Part shown: positions 1 through 7,251 of the stretch, piece by piece
Position numbering within the stretch: the first letter of the stretch is position 1
Layout of the letters: each line of letters starts with the position of its first letter
Source: an uncultured Nitrospira sp.
Lineage (GTDB): Bacteria > Nitrospirota > Nitrospiria > Nitrospirales > Nitrospiraceae
DNA: 34,986 nucleotides
NCBI GenBank assembly: GCA_902500715.1
Contig: CABVRO010000027.1
Span: 1-34,986 of the forward strand
Direction of reading: 5' to 3'
The notes under the pieces: generated by a model
The model's input: only the letters and a program-made list of their open reading frames with translations
The model's database searches: none
Told to the model about the DNA's origin: nothing
Position numbers and translations under genes: made by a program

Positions 1-100
1 CATCGCTGTCGCTGATCGTCATGATCAGGCTGTCCACGGCCCAGGACCGTTGAGCAAACTGGTTGAAGAAACCTAAGACGGCGGTGTCGAATGCGTTCAT
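1..100 (-). CDS. Probable PAP2-family membrane phosphatase, N-terminal fragment
   Basis: The first 33 codons of a reverse-strand gene run off the left edge, starting at the ATG whose complement is at 98-100. The peptide begins MNAFDTAVLGFFNQFAQRSW and continues into VDSLIMTISDSD. An amphipathic start of this kind (two Phe, Asn-Gln-Phe, then a 'DSLI..ISDSD' segment) is typical of type 2 phosphatidic acid phosphatase-like membrane proteins just before the first transmembrane helix. No clear ribosome binding site precedes the ATG. The catalytic motifs would lie outside the window, so the family call is an inference from the N-terminus alone. It is divergent from the TPR lipoprotein gene at 433. 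Confidence 0.45.
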   Translation of the reverse strand, partial: MNAFDTAVLGFFNQFAQRSWAVDSLIMTISDSD

Positions 101-432
101 GTGCGCGTCGTCTGCTGAGTGGAGTCTGTATCCCGTGAATCAGAGGTCATGAGTCTCGGCTGATGCCGGACCGCAGGTGCGCGGCAACGGCAAGATAACG
201 GAGGTCAGGCCCGTTGTAAATGCTTATAAGCCAGACCGGTGAAAATCGAAAACTGTTTTCGTCTTTCGAGCGCCCGACGTGAGACTCGGTCCGTACCGGC
301 CAGGGGCCGATGGGCCCTGGTCAAAGGCCGTCCAGGATGGATTGAATCTGCCCGTCGAATGGGGGCGATCACCGCCTTCTTGACGGCCATTCGGCCCTAG
401 GCAGATAATGCGCCCGTCGCCAGGAGGCAGGC
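101..432. other. Intergenic region between divergent genes
   Basis: This 332-base stretch separates the divergent genes starting at 100 (minus) and 433 (plus), so promoters for both should lie here. I see no convincing -35/-10 pair. The most AT-rich part is about 217-260. Short open frames on the minus strand have no ribosome binding site and look like chance frames in GC-rich DNA. Confidence 0.4.
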
Positions 433-1326
433 ATGGGACGGGCCGGCCGGATCGCACGCGGAATCATGGTACTTGTCAGTGTCCTGTTGGTCGCCGCTTG
501 CGGCGATTCATTCAATGACGCGTATTGCGAAGCGAACAACCACCGCAATCAGCAAACCGTCGAACACCTCACCAACGTCCTCGAGCAAAAGCGCAATCAG
601 CCCGGACTCTATCTCGCGCGTGCCCGCTGCCACTATTTTCTCGGCGCCTATGCGCAAGCCGTGCAAGATGCGTCGGAGGTCGTTCGCCGGCTGCCGAATA
701 AGGCCGAGGCCTATCTCATTCGCGCTAAGGCAGGCAAGATGCTCGGGCAGATTCCACAGGCGCTGCAAGACTACAGCGCCGCCATCAAATTCCAGCCGAC
801 CGCCGAAGCCCACTATGGCCGCGGGTTGACGTACGTCCGGGAATACCAAGGAAAAGATCGCGAAGCCCTGGAGGATTTCACCGCCGCCATTCGCCTCGAT
901 CCCAAACATGTCGGCGCCCATGCATTCCGCGCTCAGATCTACAGCCGTCACGAACAGTTTCAGAATGCCCTCGCGGATTCGGAGCAGGTGCTCGCGCTCG
1001 ATCCCGCCACACCCAACGCCTATTGCAACGTCGGCTTCGCCCACTATGCGCTGGGGCATGATGCCGAGGGCCGCAAGTTTCTCACCACCTGTTACCAGAA
1101 AGATTCCGATCCCCAGACGCGCGGCTATTACGAAACCGAAGTGAACAAGGTGTTGTACGCGCGGAAGCCCAAGCGGAATTCCGGCGGGAGTTACGTCGCT
1201 GAAGGCGCGGTGAAGACACCCTACGACCGGGAAATGGAACGGCAGCAGAATGTGTACGAGAGCCTGCGCAATTCAGGCTTCAACGATCGGGCGGAGGCGT
1301 GTCGGGTGGATGGGTCGAAATGTTGA
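433..1326 (+). CDS. TPR-repeat lipoprotein
   Basis: This 297-residue protein starts with a basic stretch, a hydrophobic segment and a lipobox (LLVAAC, Cys at about residue 23). It is therefore probably a lipid-anchored protein exposed to the periplasm. Residues about 55-245 hold tandem TPR-type helical pairs, recognisable from repeats such as GAYAQAVQDASEVVRRLPNKAEAYLIRA and EALEDFTAAIRLDPKHVGAHA, which normally scaffold protein-protein contacts. The C-terminal 60 residues are polar and lack TPR features. The start is supported by AGGAGG at 422-427, five bases before the ATG; an internal ATG at 466 would leave the signal peptide without its basic region. The partner protein is unknown. The gene ends just before a cluster of hairpin repeats. 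Confidence 0.85.
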   Translation: MGRAGRIARGIMVLVSVLLVAACGDSFNDAYCEANNHRNQQTVEHLTNVLEQKRNQPGLYLARARCHYFLGAYAQAVQDASEVVRRLPNKAEAYLIRAKAGKMLGQIPQALQDYSAAIKFQPTAEAHYGRGLTYVREYQGKDREALEDFTAAIRLDPKHVGAHAFRAQIYSRHEQFQNALADSEQVLALDPATPNAYCNVGFAHYALGHDAEGRKFLTTCYQKDSDPQTRGYYETEVNKVLYARKPKRNSGGSYVAEGAVKTPYDREMERQQNVYESLRNSGFNDRAEACRVDGSKC

Positions 1327-1337
1327 GAGAGAGGCGA

Positions 1338-1428
1338 GGTGGCCTGACGGGTCTCCTGTGCTCGCGCAACGCGCGGCTTCAGAAAGCCCTCGTTGGACGA
1401 CGCGCACTGGGAGACCCGTCAGGCCACC
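1338..1428. repeat. Long hairpin repeat, family B, copy 1
   Basis: Perfect 19-base outer arms (1338-1356 and 1410-1428; left arm ggtggcctgacgggtctcc) enclose an imperfect inner hairpin, with CTCGCGCAACGCGCGGCTT on the left and AAGCCCTCGTTGGAC on the right. The inner core recurs at 16850-16900 and 32856-32902, but the outer arms there have other sequences. It lies 11 bases after the TPR gene's stop and could terminate or stabilise its transcript. Confidence 0.85.
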
Positions 1429-1455
1429 CCTTGGGGAGTAGAGCAAGAAAGTGGA

Positions 1456-1640
1456 GGGAGCATTAGATTTCAGCGCGCCCTAAGAAGGGCCTCGTTCGAC
1501 GTGCGCAGTTGGGAACGGAGTGACGCCACCCCTTGAGGGGGGAAGTAAGCGAAGGGAGCATTAGATCTTCACGCGCGGCCTGAGAAGGCCCTCGTTGGAC
1601 GGCGCACAGTGGGGGCTCACTCAGGCCGTCCATGGGGGTA
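1456..1640. repeat. Two truncated tandem copies of hairpin repeat family B
   Basis: Two further degenerate copies of the family B core follow copy 1. Each is preceded by the same 13 bases, gggagcattagat, at 1456-1468 and 1554-1566, giving a 98-base period. The cores carry CCTAAGAAGGGCCTCGTTCGAC (about 1479-1500, described here by its elements CCTAAGAAGG and CGTTCGAC) and GGCCTGAGAAGGCC with CGTTGGAC (about 1577-1600). Neither copy has the long matching outer arms of copy 1. With copy 1 they fill the space between the convergent TPR and restriction enzyme genes. The rest of the gap to 1753 shows nothing recognisable. Confidence 0.75.
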
Positions 1641-1753
1641 GGTGCGGTGAAGCCGTGGGAGTGGAGACAATTCTTACTTGGTTTCGGTCGAGGGCGCTGA
1701 GAAGTTTATTACAAGAAAATTGCGACCAGGTTAAATCTCATCGGGCGGTGTAG

Positions 1754-2557
1754 CTAGGTGTTACGGCTCCCGAGGAAGGTGACGACGTGGCCTCGTAGTG
1801 CAGCCACGAACCGCTGAAAGTTAAGGTCGTCTGCTGGCTGCGTGAGTTTGGTCACCCGCGAGTTTGTGGCCATCATGAAACAGGCTGAGGTATAGAGCCG
1901 CTCTAGTACCAATCGTCGACACAGCAGTTCGTAGCGCTTGCTATAGGAAACGCCTCGATATCGTCGATGTGCTGCTGTATCCTTGAGATGCGATTCGCCC
2001 CGAAACTCGGGGTCCACCGAGAAGTACGGTTCTTTATTGGCGACAGGAATTTTGACGTTATCGCGATCCTCGAGCAAGAACAAGTAGCCTAGAAATGGAG
2101 CTGGTGATTTGCCGAATCGGCCTTCTCGGAATGCGGTCCAGATATCTTTGGCGCTACCCACCGCTTCCTCTGAACGGTTGTTTACATTGTTGCCGATCGA
2201 TTTCCCTGCTTGAGACTTGAACTCCATTGCCAAGACAAGTGCCCCTTCGGATACGACAATGAGATCCCATTTTTTTGTGGCTCTGAAGTAGCCTGGTAAC
2301 TCAAGTGCGGTTCTTGTGCGGACATCGACTTTTTTCAATCCGGCCTCGCAAAGGATGTCCGAGACTAACACCTCCAGGCCACCCATCTGGGTTCCTCCTG
2401 TGACCTCGCCCCTCGTGCCGGCATCGATTTTCCCCGACTTGACCTGTTTTTCTTTATTTCGTCTTCGGGCGTTCCAGTAACTTTGGACAGCTGCTTGCAG
2501 TCTCTTGTCAATGTTCAAGGGCTGCCTCAAGAGTGGGAAGATCAATCCCATAGACAT
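1754..2557 (-). CDS. Type II restriction endonuclease, XhoI/PaeR7I family
   Basis: The protein resembles XhoI and PaeR7I, which cut CTCGAG. It has the family's central block: a WDLIVV strand followed by VLAMEFKSQAG (the PD-(D/E)XK-type core, with Asp, Glu and Lys), then SIGNNVNNRSEEAVGSAKD and WTAFREG. Near the C-terminus YSKRYELLCRRLVLERLY is also typical. The longest frame gives 267 residues, while XhoI-like enzymes are about 245. A TTG at 2518, preceded by TTGAGG, gives 254 residues and a tight overlap with the methylase stop at 2508-2510, and may be the true start. The gene lies downstream of and overlaps its methylase on the same strand, the order known for paeR7I. The specificity is inferred from family, not shown. 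Confidence 0.88.
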   Translation of the reverse strand: MSMGLIFPLLRQPLNIDKRLQAAVQSYWNARRRNKEKQVKSGKIDAGTRGEVTGGTQMGGLEVLVSDILCEAGLKKVDVRTRTALELPGYFRATKKWDLIVVSEGALVLAMEFKSQAGKSIGNNVNNRSEEAVGSAKDIWTAFREGRFGKSPAPFLGYLFLLEDRDNVKIPVANKEPYFSVDPEFRGESHLKDTAAHRRYRGVSYSKRYELLCRRLVLERLYTSACFMMATNSRVTKLTQPADDLNFQRFVAALRGHVVTFLGSRNT

Positions 2558-4250
2558 CCAGAGTTACCTGGGTTGCACAGGGCTTATCACGACGACGGAA
2601 GGCGTCTCTCAGTTCATCGGACTGCCTGGCTGATAGTGTCGCAGGGAGAGGAACTCGAATCCGCCGCAGATACTGCGCTTGAAATCGCAAATAACCGCCT
2701 CGCATGCGAATTCCATAGGATTCGATGAAAAACTGTCCGACCTTTGACATCAGCAACCCGCCGAGCACTTCGAGATCCCACTTGTCCGAGTGAATGAAGT
2801 ACAGGTTGTGGTGCGGGTATGTCTCACCCCGATCCAGCACTGGCTCAAGCGTGTTCTTAATATCCGGGATATAGAGTTTGTGTGTACCGGTGAGTGTGTG
2901 GTTGACTCGGTCGATCGTTTTGTACCACTTGTTGGTGCTCTTTTCCGCCGTGTGGCGCTTCTTCAGCGTTGCCGCATGTTGCTCATAGTAAGCTTGTAAT
3001 TTGGGATAAGTTTTCAAATCAACGAGCCCGTCGTGGTTCCAGGGATTCACAAGGTAATGTCCTGACCAACGCACTGTTCCATCCGACAGGTCTTTCGCGA
3101 GCGCAAGCTTGAGTAGGCGGGAAGACTCTACAAGCTCTGCGTCTGTTGTGATGAAGACACGGTCGCTTCCGGTGGCGACACCTATTCCAACTCTGGCATT
3201 CAGCTCGAGGGGCGGAAACTGATCTTCTAGTTGCCGGAGGAGCGCCAATTGTTCTGGTGAATGGCATGGCCAAGGGGCAGCCCCTTTGAACCATGTGTTC
3301 ACGACTGCCCGATGGATACCTTGGGGCAGAATGTCGCGGTTGTTTGTTTGGAGCATCGTGGCCAATAGTTTTGGCTGAATATTCTCAGCATCCTGATCGG
3401 CACGGGCCACAATGGTCGACTGTTGCTTGTCATGTCGAATTATCGTGATCGCAGGATAGGCATCGACTTCCTCGTCAAAGGCGTTAGCGTGGTGCATGCT
3501 TAAGAGCATCTCGACGCTGTAAGCCGAACTGATAAGTCGCCGCAACTCCGTTCCATATTGGTTTCGCATCCATCGATCTGCGCAGATAAAGGCACAGACG
3601 CCATCATGTTTAAGCTGCCGGAGCGCGGCCTCGAAAAAGGCCACGTAGAGGTCGGCCCGACCACGCATCGTCGGGTATGCATTGCGGTAGACCGTGGCCG
3701 TTTCTTCCGGGATTTCTTCAAGACGTATATAGGGAGGGTTCCCGATAATAAAATCAGCCCGTGTGCTATTAGGTGCTAGAAGATAGTCTCGGTTTACTAC
3801 CCATGCTTCGGCCAGTTGCTTGGCTAGAGTGTGTTTTGCTCCGCGATTCGTCAGGATGGTTTGGGCGACAGCACGCGCCCGAGCTGCACTAGTTTCATCC
3901 AATTCATATGCGATGAGAGAATGCTCACATTCTGACAACGACCGTCCGAGATTGCCGCACGACTCAACCAACCGTTCGATCATGGGGCCAAGAAATGCGC
4001 CGTCCCCAGCTGCCGGTTCGATGGCTAGTGTATCCACAAGATTTTTATCCGAGCAGTAACCGCTCAGATCAAGAAGTAGTTCAACAACCCATTTCTTAGT
4101 GTATACGACGCCCTTTGGCTCGATTGCTGAAACAGAGCAAGTACGCTTGGGGGGTGGGATCAGTTGGAGCTGGATGCCACCTGTGACGATTGCTGAGATG
4201 GTTTGGTTGTCCGCCATGCGGGTATTAAACTTTCCGACGCGGTCCGTCAT
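2508..4250 (-). CDS. Type II DNA adenine-N6 methyltransferase of the XhoI/PaeR7I-like system
   Basis: This 580-residue protein would methylate adenine in the site cut by the neighbouring endonuclease, protecting the host chromosome. Visible motifs are EPKGVVYTKKWVVELLL (residues about 44-60), the SAM-binding motif I EPAAGDGAFL (about 78-87) and the catalytic motif IV NPPY (171-174), in the order of gamma-class N6-adenine methylases (Eco57I-type fold). The C-terminal half should hold target recognition. Two starts are possible: ATG at 4250 or at 4217; neither has a strong ribosome binding site. The stop overlaps the start region of the endonuclease, which implies co-transcription. Local base composition is lower in GC than the surrounding genes, consistent with horizontal acquisition. 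Confidence 0.9.
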   Translation of the reverse strand: MTDRVGKFNTRMADNQTISAIVTGGIQLQLIPPPKRTCSVSAIEPKGVVYTKKWVVELLLDLSGYCSDKNLVDTLAIEPAAGDGAFLGPMIERLVESCGNLGRSLSECEHSLIAYELDETSAARARAVAQTILTNRGAKHTLAKQLAEAWVVNRDYLLAPNSTRADFIIGNPPYIRLEEIPEETATVYRNAYPTMRGRADLYVAFFEAALRQLKHDGVCAFICADRWMRNQYGTELRRLISSAYSVEMLLSMHHANAFDEEVDAYPAITIIRHDKQQSTIVARADQDAENIQPKLLATMLQTNNRDILPQGIHRAVVNTWFKGAAPWPCHSPEQLALLRQLEDQFPPLELNARVGIGVATGSDRVFITTDAELVESSRLLKLALAKDLSDGTVRWSGHYLVNPWNHDGLVDLKTYPKLQAYYEQHAATLKKRHTAEKSTNKWYKTIDRVNHTLTGTHKLYIPDIKNTLEPVLDRGETYPHHNLYFIHSDKWDLEVLGGLLMSKVGQFFIESYGIRMRGGYLRFQAQYLRRIRVPLPATLSARQSDELRDAFRRRDKPCATQVTLDVYGIDLPTLEAALEH

Positions 4251-4510
4251 GAAGCAAGCGGTTGATACTAACTTGTATGCTGCATCTGTTCAAGATTCAC
4301 TCACCGACAGAGGTCTATCTACTCACGTGCGGCGCTGGAAAAGAAGGGAGCTGGGAACACTTTTTGAGCGCATTGGCTGCGGGCCAGTGGTGATGGTGGA
4401 CTGTGGCCCAGAGGGTGAGTTTCTTATTGGGGTAATCTTCAACGGCAGCCATAGTTCCGTGTTGACAGCTCCCCGGAATCATAGGTACTCTCAAAAAAAC
4501 GGGAGGGTTT

Positions 4511-4810
4511 GTGATGGCACTTCTTCTCGCGTTCTACCTCATCTTTTCCGCAGTCATTCCCGCATCAGCGTTAGAGGATTCTCCGGCCACCGCCGCCTTG
4601 GTCATCAAGGCCGATGTCTTGTATTGGGAAGAGGGCGAACTGGTCGTGAAGGAATTCTCCGGTCACGAAGAACGTCTGAAAGTGACGCCTGAGACCAAAA
4701 TCGAGGGCGTGGTGGGCGGTCGCTTGAAGACCGGCGACAAGATCGTGGCGCAGATTACCGATGACCGTAAGGCGCTCTCCATCAAGTTGCAGGTTCCGGA
4801 CAGCCGGTAG
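4511..4810 (+). CDS. Small secreted protein of unknown function
   Basis: This 99-residue protein (98 if the ATG at 4514 is used instead of the overlapping GTG at 4511) has a cleavable-looking signal peptide: MALLLAFYLIFSAVIPASA followed by LED. The mature part of about 78 residues is predicted beta-rich, with short strands such as ALVIKADVLYW, LVVKEFSG and DKIVAQITDD. That suggests a small OB- or SH3-like barrel in the periplasm; this is inference. GGGAGGG at about 4501-4507 is a good ribosome binding site. It faces the secreted protein at 4960-5676, with inverted repeat family A between them. No enzyme motif is visible. Confidence 0.75.
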   Translation: MMALLLAFYLIFSAVIPASALEDSPATAALVIKADVLYWEEGELVVKEFSGHEERLKVTPETKIEGVVGGRLKTGDKIVAQITDDRKALSIKLQVPDSR

Positions 4811-4835
4811 GGGCCTCTCTTCCGAATGTTCCGAT

Positions 4836-4960
4836 GCAGGCTGTTCAGAAGGCCCGTCCAGCAAGGCCGCAACGAGCGAAGAGGCGAATCGTACTCGTGC
4901 CGGACGGTGAGCCTCTGAACGAGGCGAGAATAAAGCTGGCGGCCATTTTCAACATCCTGC
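4836..4960. repeat. Inverted-repeat element, family A, copy 1
   Basis: A 125-base element has imperfect inverted ends: gcaggctgttcagaaggcc at the left, and ggccattttcaacatcctgc (4941-4960) at the right. Inside is AGCAAGGCCGCAACGAGCGAAG, shared almost exactly with the copy at 30298-30420 (AGCAAGGCCGCAGCGAGCGA). Its right end touches the stop codon (4960-4962) of the minus-strand gene. It sits between convergent genes, so it may act as a two-way transcription end. Confidence 0.8.
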
Positions 4961-5676
4961 TAATCGAGGATTGAGAAGGCGCCGATGAAGTACGGCCCGT
5001 TCGCCGCCTGCGCGCCTCTGATCCGGACTTCCGTCACGTCGAACACCCACCCGCCGACCAGCCAGGGATTGGGGGCGAAGTTGGACCAGTACCACCAGCT
5101 GCCGTTCGATTTCCTGAACCAGAATTGAATCGGCTCGGTGCCGGCGACTCTGACGATCGGCATGTCGAACACCCTGGGCTGATGCGTGACTCGATCCTCC
5201 ATCCAGATCTTGATCCAGTGATCCTTTCCATGCGTGCCGAGCGTTCTCGGTTCATGAATCCAGTCGGCGGCGATGCAGTCGTCGCCGACGTTCCGTCCAA
5301 AGCCTGCGCCGGGCCCGTCGCCGGGATCGACAAAGCAGGGGGTGAGGAGACTCGGGCTGTCGAAGACCAGGTGGATGTGGCCATAGGTCATGTCGTCCAC
5401 GTTGATGTAATTGCCGAAGCAGCGATGGCGGTAGGTCCAGCAGGCCTGATGGGTGGCATTACAGGGCTGCAACTCGCCTGAATTGTCGATGCCGGTAGGG
5501 TAGCCGAAGTTCCCTCTGGCCTGCCCGTAAATATAAGTCAGCGCGAACGTATTATCGAAGTCCACGACACAGTCGCCGAGCCAATCGTGGGCGTCGGCGC
5601 GTGTAGAGGCCAATGAGAGTCCGCCCAGGATGACGGTTGTGCAGAGCAACAACGTGCTGAGTGGTATCCGCTTCAT
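4960..5676 (-). CDS. Secreted protein of unknown function
   Basis: The start chosen is the ATG at 5676, because MKRIPLSTLLLCTTVILGGL begins a clear signal peptide ending near TRADA and AAGGA lies upstream. A longer frame to 5790 would run into the gene behind and bury the signal. The mature protein, about 210 residues, is rich in Trp, Tyr, Asp and Gly and has about seven Cys. Segments include CWTYRHRCFGNYINVDDMTYGHIHLVF and WWYWSNFAPNPWLVGGWVFDVTEVRI. This looks like a periplasmic or extracellular beta-sandwich stabilised by disulphides. I do not recognise the family and see no catalytic motif. It lies 40 bases after the lipoprotein gene at 5717-6061, probably in one operon. Confidence 0.75.
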   Translation of the reverse strand: MKRIPLSTLLLCTTVILGGLSLASTRADAHDWLGDCVVDFDNTFALTYIYGQARGNFGYPTGIDNSGELQPCNATHQACWTYRHRCFGNYINVDDMTYGHIHLVFDSPSLLTPCFVDPGDGPGAGFGRNVGDDCIAADWIHEPRTLGTHGKDHWIKIWMEDRVTHQPRVFDMPIVRVAGTEPIQFWFRKSNGSWWYWSNFAPNPWLVGGWVFDVTEVRIRGAQAANGPYFIGAFSILD

Positions 5677-5716
5677 GGTCCGTTCCTTTCTCGCCCAGGT
5701 CGGGCTTCGTTCACAG

Positions 5717-6061
5717 TCACTTTCCAGTCGCGTCTCGTAACCGCTGAAAGGCCTGGTCACGCTCGGCTTCCGGCAGAAGCAGGGCCGCATGGTGATATCG
5801 ATCCACCAAACGCTGCTTCTGCCGAAAGTTTGTGGCTTGGGTAATCTGTGTGAGCAAGCCGTTCAAATCGACTCGCTCTGGGGGATTCTGCTGGTGCAGC
5901 GACGATTCCGCCAACATGGTGCGCACTTCTTCATCGCTCGCTTGCCGTGGTCCTTGCACGGTTTGTCCGGCTTCGCCGAGCGGCCCTCCCGGCACGAACT
6001 GGTGTGGAGGAGGCGGGACACATCCGTAGAGAAGCAGCATCAGCAGGGTGATCCGGCGCAT
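5717..6061 (-). CDS. Small lipoprotein, function unknown
   Basis: The 114-residue product begins MRRITLLMLLLYGC, a short lipoprotein signal with the acylated Cys at residue 14. A Pro-rich linker (VPPPPHQFVPGG) follows, then about 70 residues of predicted helix rich in Gln, Arg and Leu (LLTQITQATNFRQKQRLVDRYHHAALLLPEAERDQAFQRL). GGAGGG sits five bases before the ATG, so the start is secure. It is the first gene of a likely two-gene unit with the secreted protein behind it. No family was recognised. Confidence 0.75.
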   Translation of the reverse strand: MRRITLLMLLLYGCVPPPPHQFVPGGPLGEAGQTVQGPRQASDEEVRTMLAESSLHQQNPPERVDLNGLLTQITQATNFRQKQRLVDRYHHAALLLPEAERDQAFQRLRDATGK

Positions 6062-6479
6062 CGTTCCCTCCTTGTCTTCTGCTGTCGATCCTGGAAGCGC
6101 GGCCAGCAGGCTCGCTCCGCAAGAGGTTTGGTTACAGCTTCTGATAAGGCAAACTCTGCGCCATCGAACTCAGGCGAAGCCGCTTCGCGTAATTACAATC
6201 GCTTGGATAGAGCGGCTGATAGTGCTGGTATTTGTAGGAGGGGGGGGACGGTATCGTATCGGATACTGCTCCGTATCCCATCCGATACCACTACGTAGTG
6301 CTGTTCAGCACGGCGTGTACTAGGGACAGGAAAAGATCCCGCCAATGGAAGGAGCCGGTGGGGGCATTCGATCCGGAGCGGACGGCACGGATTGACAGAA
6401 TCATCTGAAATACGTAGCCTAAGAGACCGTTCTATCTGCCCTCCGAACCACGGCAGTCTCTGTTCGTCAGGAGGCCGTC
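6062..6479. other. Intergenic region between divergent genes
   Basis: This 418-base gap lies between the minus-strand lipoprotein (start 6061) and the plus-strand metalloprotease (start 6480). It holds a G run at about 6239-6247 and the inverted repeat listed at 6250-6289. Promoters for both genes are expected here, but no reliable -35/-10 pair was seen. Open frames through it have no ribosome binding site. Confidence 0.4.
6250..6289. repeat. Inverted repeat in divergent promoter region, possible operator
   Basis: Arms 6250-6266 (ggtatcgtatcggatac) and 6273-6289 (gtatcccatccgatacc) pair at 15 of 17 positions around a 6-base loop. The motif GTATC(G/C)NAT occurs in each half, as in a repressor binding site. 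It follows directly after a G run. It could equally be an RNA hairpin; no regulator gene sits beside it. Confidence 0.5.
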
Positions 6480-7235
6480 ATGCTCACTCCGCCACTTCGT
6501 GTCCTGGTCTCGATGGCGATTCCGGTTTTCGCAGGCTTGCTGGTCTCCTGCGTGTCCTTGGAATTCGACCGCATGACAGGAACGGCATTCCCCACTTCCC
6601 AGACGGTCAATGGCCAGACCGTGACGTTGAGCTCGATCTTCGACGATGCAGGCATCAAGTTGACGGTCGAGCAGGATGACACGGGGATTCAGCCGCTCAA
6701 CATCGCCCAGGACGAGTGCATCAGCGATGCCGAACTCTCGACGTTGGAGAACGGCCATCGTCACCTCTCGCTGTTTCCCACGGCCGCCTGTCCCTTTGAT
6801 TTCTGCAATACCTATCACCTCTACGGTGCGGTGGTGAATCACTACGGCGAGGTGCTCGATGTCTGTATTCCTGAATTCATCCTGGGCAAGATGTGGCAGG
6901 GGCACACGAGGTCGGCCTTCGCCATTTTTTATCGCATGAACACCATCCAGACCGACGGGGCTGCCTACTTCCGCACGACGGCCCATGAGATCGGCCATGC
7001 CTTCAATCTCCACCACAGTGACGGTGACGGCACATCGATCATGACGCAATCAGACGACCTGACGGGCGATCCGGTGTACCGCTTTTCCGAGCAAAGCCGG
7101 GAGCATCTGGCCAACCATCCGGGGCAGTGCAAATTCCCCGGCGCCATCGGAGCTGCGCCATTCACGTGGGTCTCCAACGACCATGCGGTTTGGGCGCATC
7201 CTCTGGAAGAATTAACCATTACCGAGTGTCACTGA
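6480..7235 (+). CDS. Zinc metalloprotease-like lipoprotein
   Basis: The 251-residue protein has a lipoprotein signal (VFAGLLVSC, Cys 24), so it should be membrane-anchored on the periplasmic or outer face. The zinc signature HEIGHAFNLHH (residues 169-179) fits HExxHxxxxxH, with Glu 170 as general base. SIMTQ (186-190) resembles the Met-turn of metzincin proteases. Cys residues at about 80, 104, 109 and 129 may form disulphides. The N-terminal 140 residues match no family I know. AGGAGG at 6469-6474, five bases before ATG, fixes the start. The next gene begins 17 bases downstream, so the two are probably co-transcribed. Peptidase activity is inferred from the motif; the substrate is unknown. 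Confidence 0.8.
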   Translation: MLTPPLRVLVSMAIPVFAGLLVSCVSLEFDRMTGTAFPTSQTVNGQTVTLSSIFDDAGIKLTVEQDDTGIQPLNIAQDECISDAELSTLENGHRHLSLFPTAACPFDFCNTYHLYGAVVNHYGEVLDVCIPEFILGKMWQGHTRSAFAIFYRMNTIQTDGAAYFRTTAHEIGHAFNLHHSDGDGTSIMTQSDDLTGDPVYRFSEQSREHLANHPGQCKFPGAIGAAPFTWVSNDHAVWAHPLEELTITECH

Positions 7236-7251
7236 GGCTGAAGGACGGCCT

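Noticed and set aside
205..457. Two minus-strand open frames of 61 and 77 residues
   Set aside because: No ribosome binding site; Arg/Pro/Gly-rich translation typical of chance frames in GC-rich DNA; one overlaps the start of the TPR gene.
4099..4692. 197-residue plus-strand frame overlapping the methylase start and the small secreted gene
   Set aside because: Most lies antisense to the methylase or in another frame of the gene at 4511; no ribosome binding site. A short controller gene for the restriction system was considered, but no helix-turn-helix was seen.
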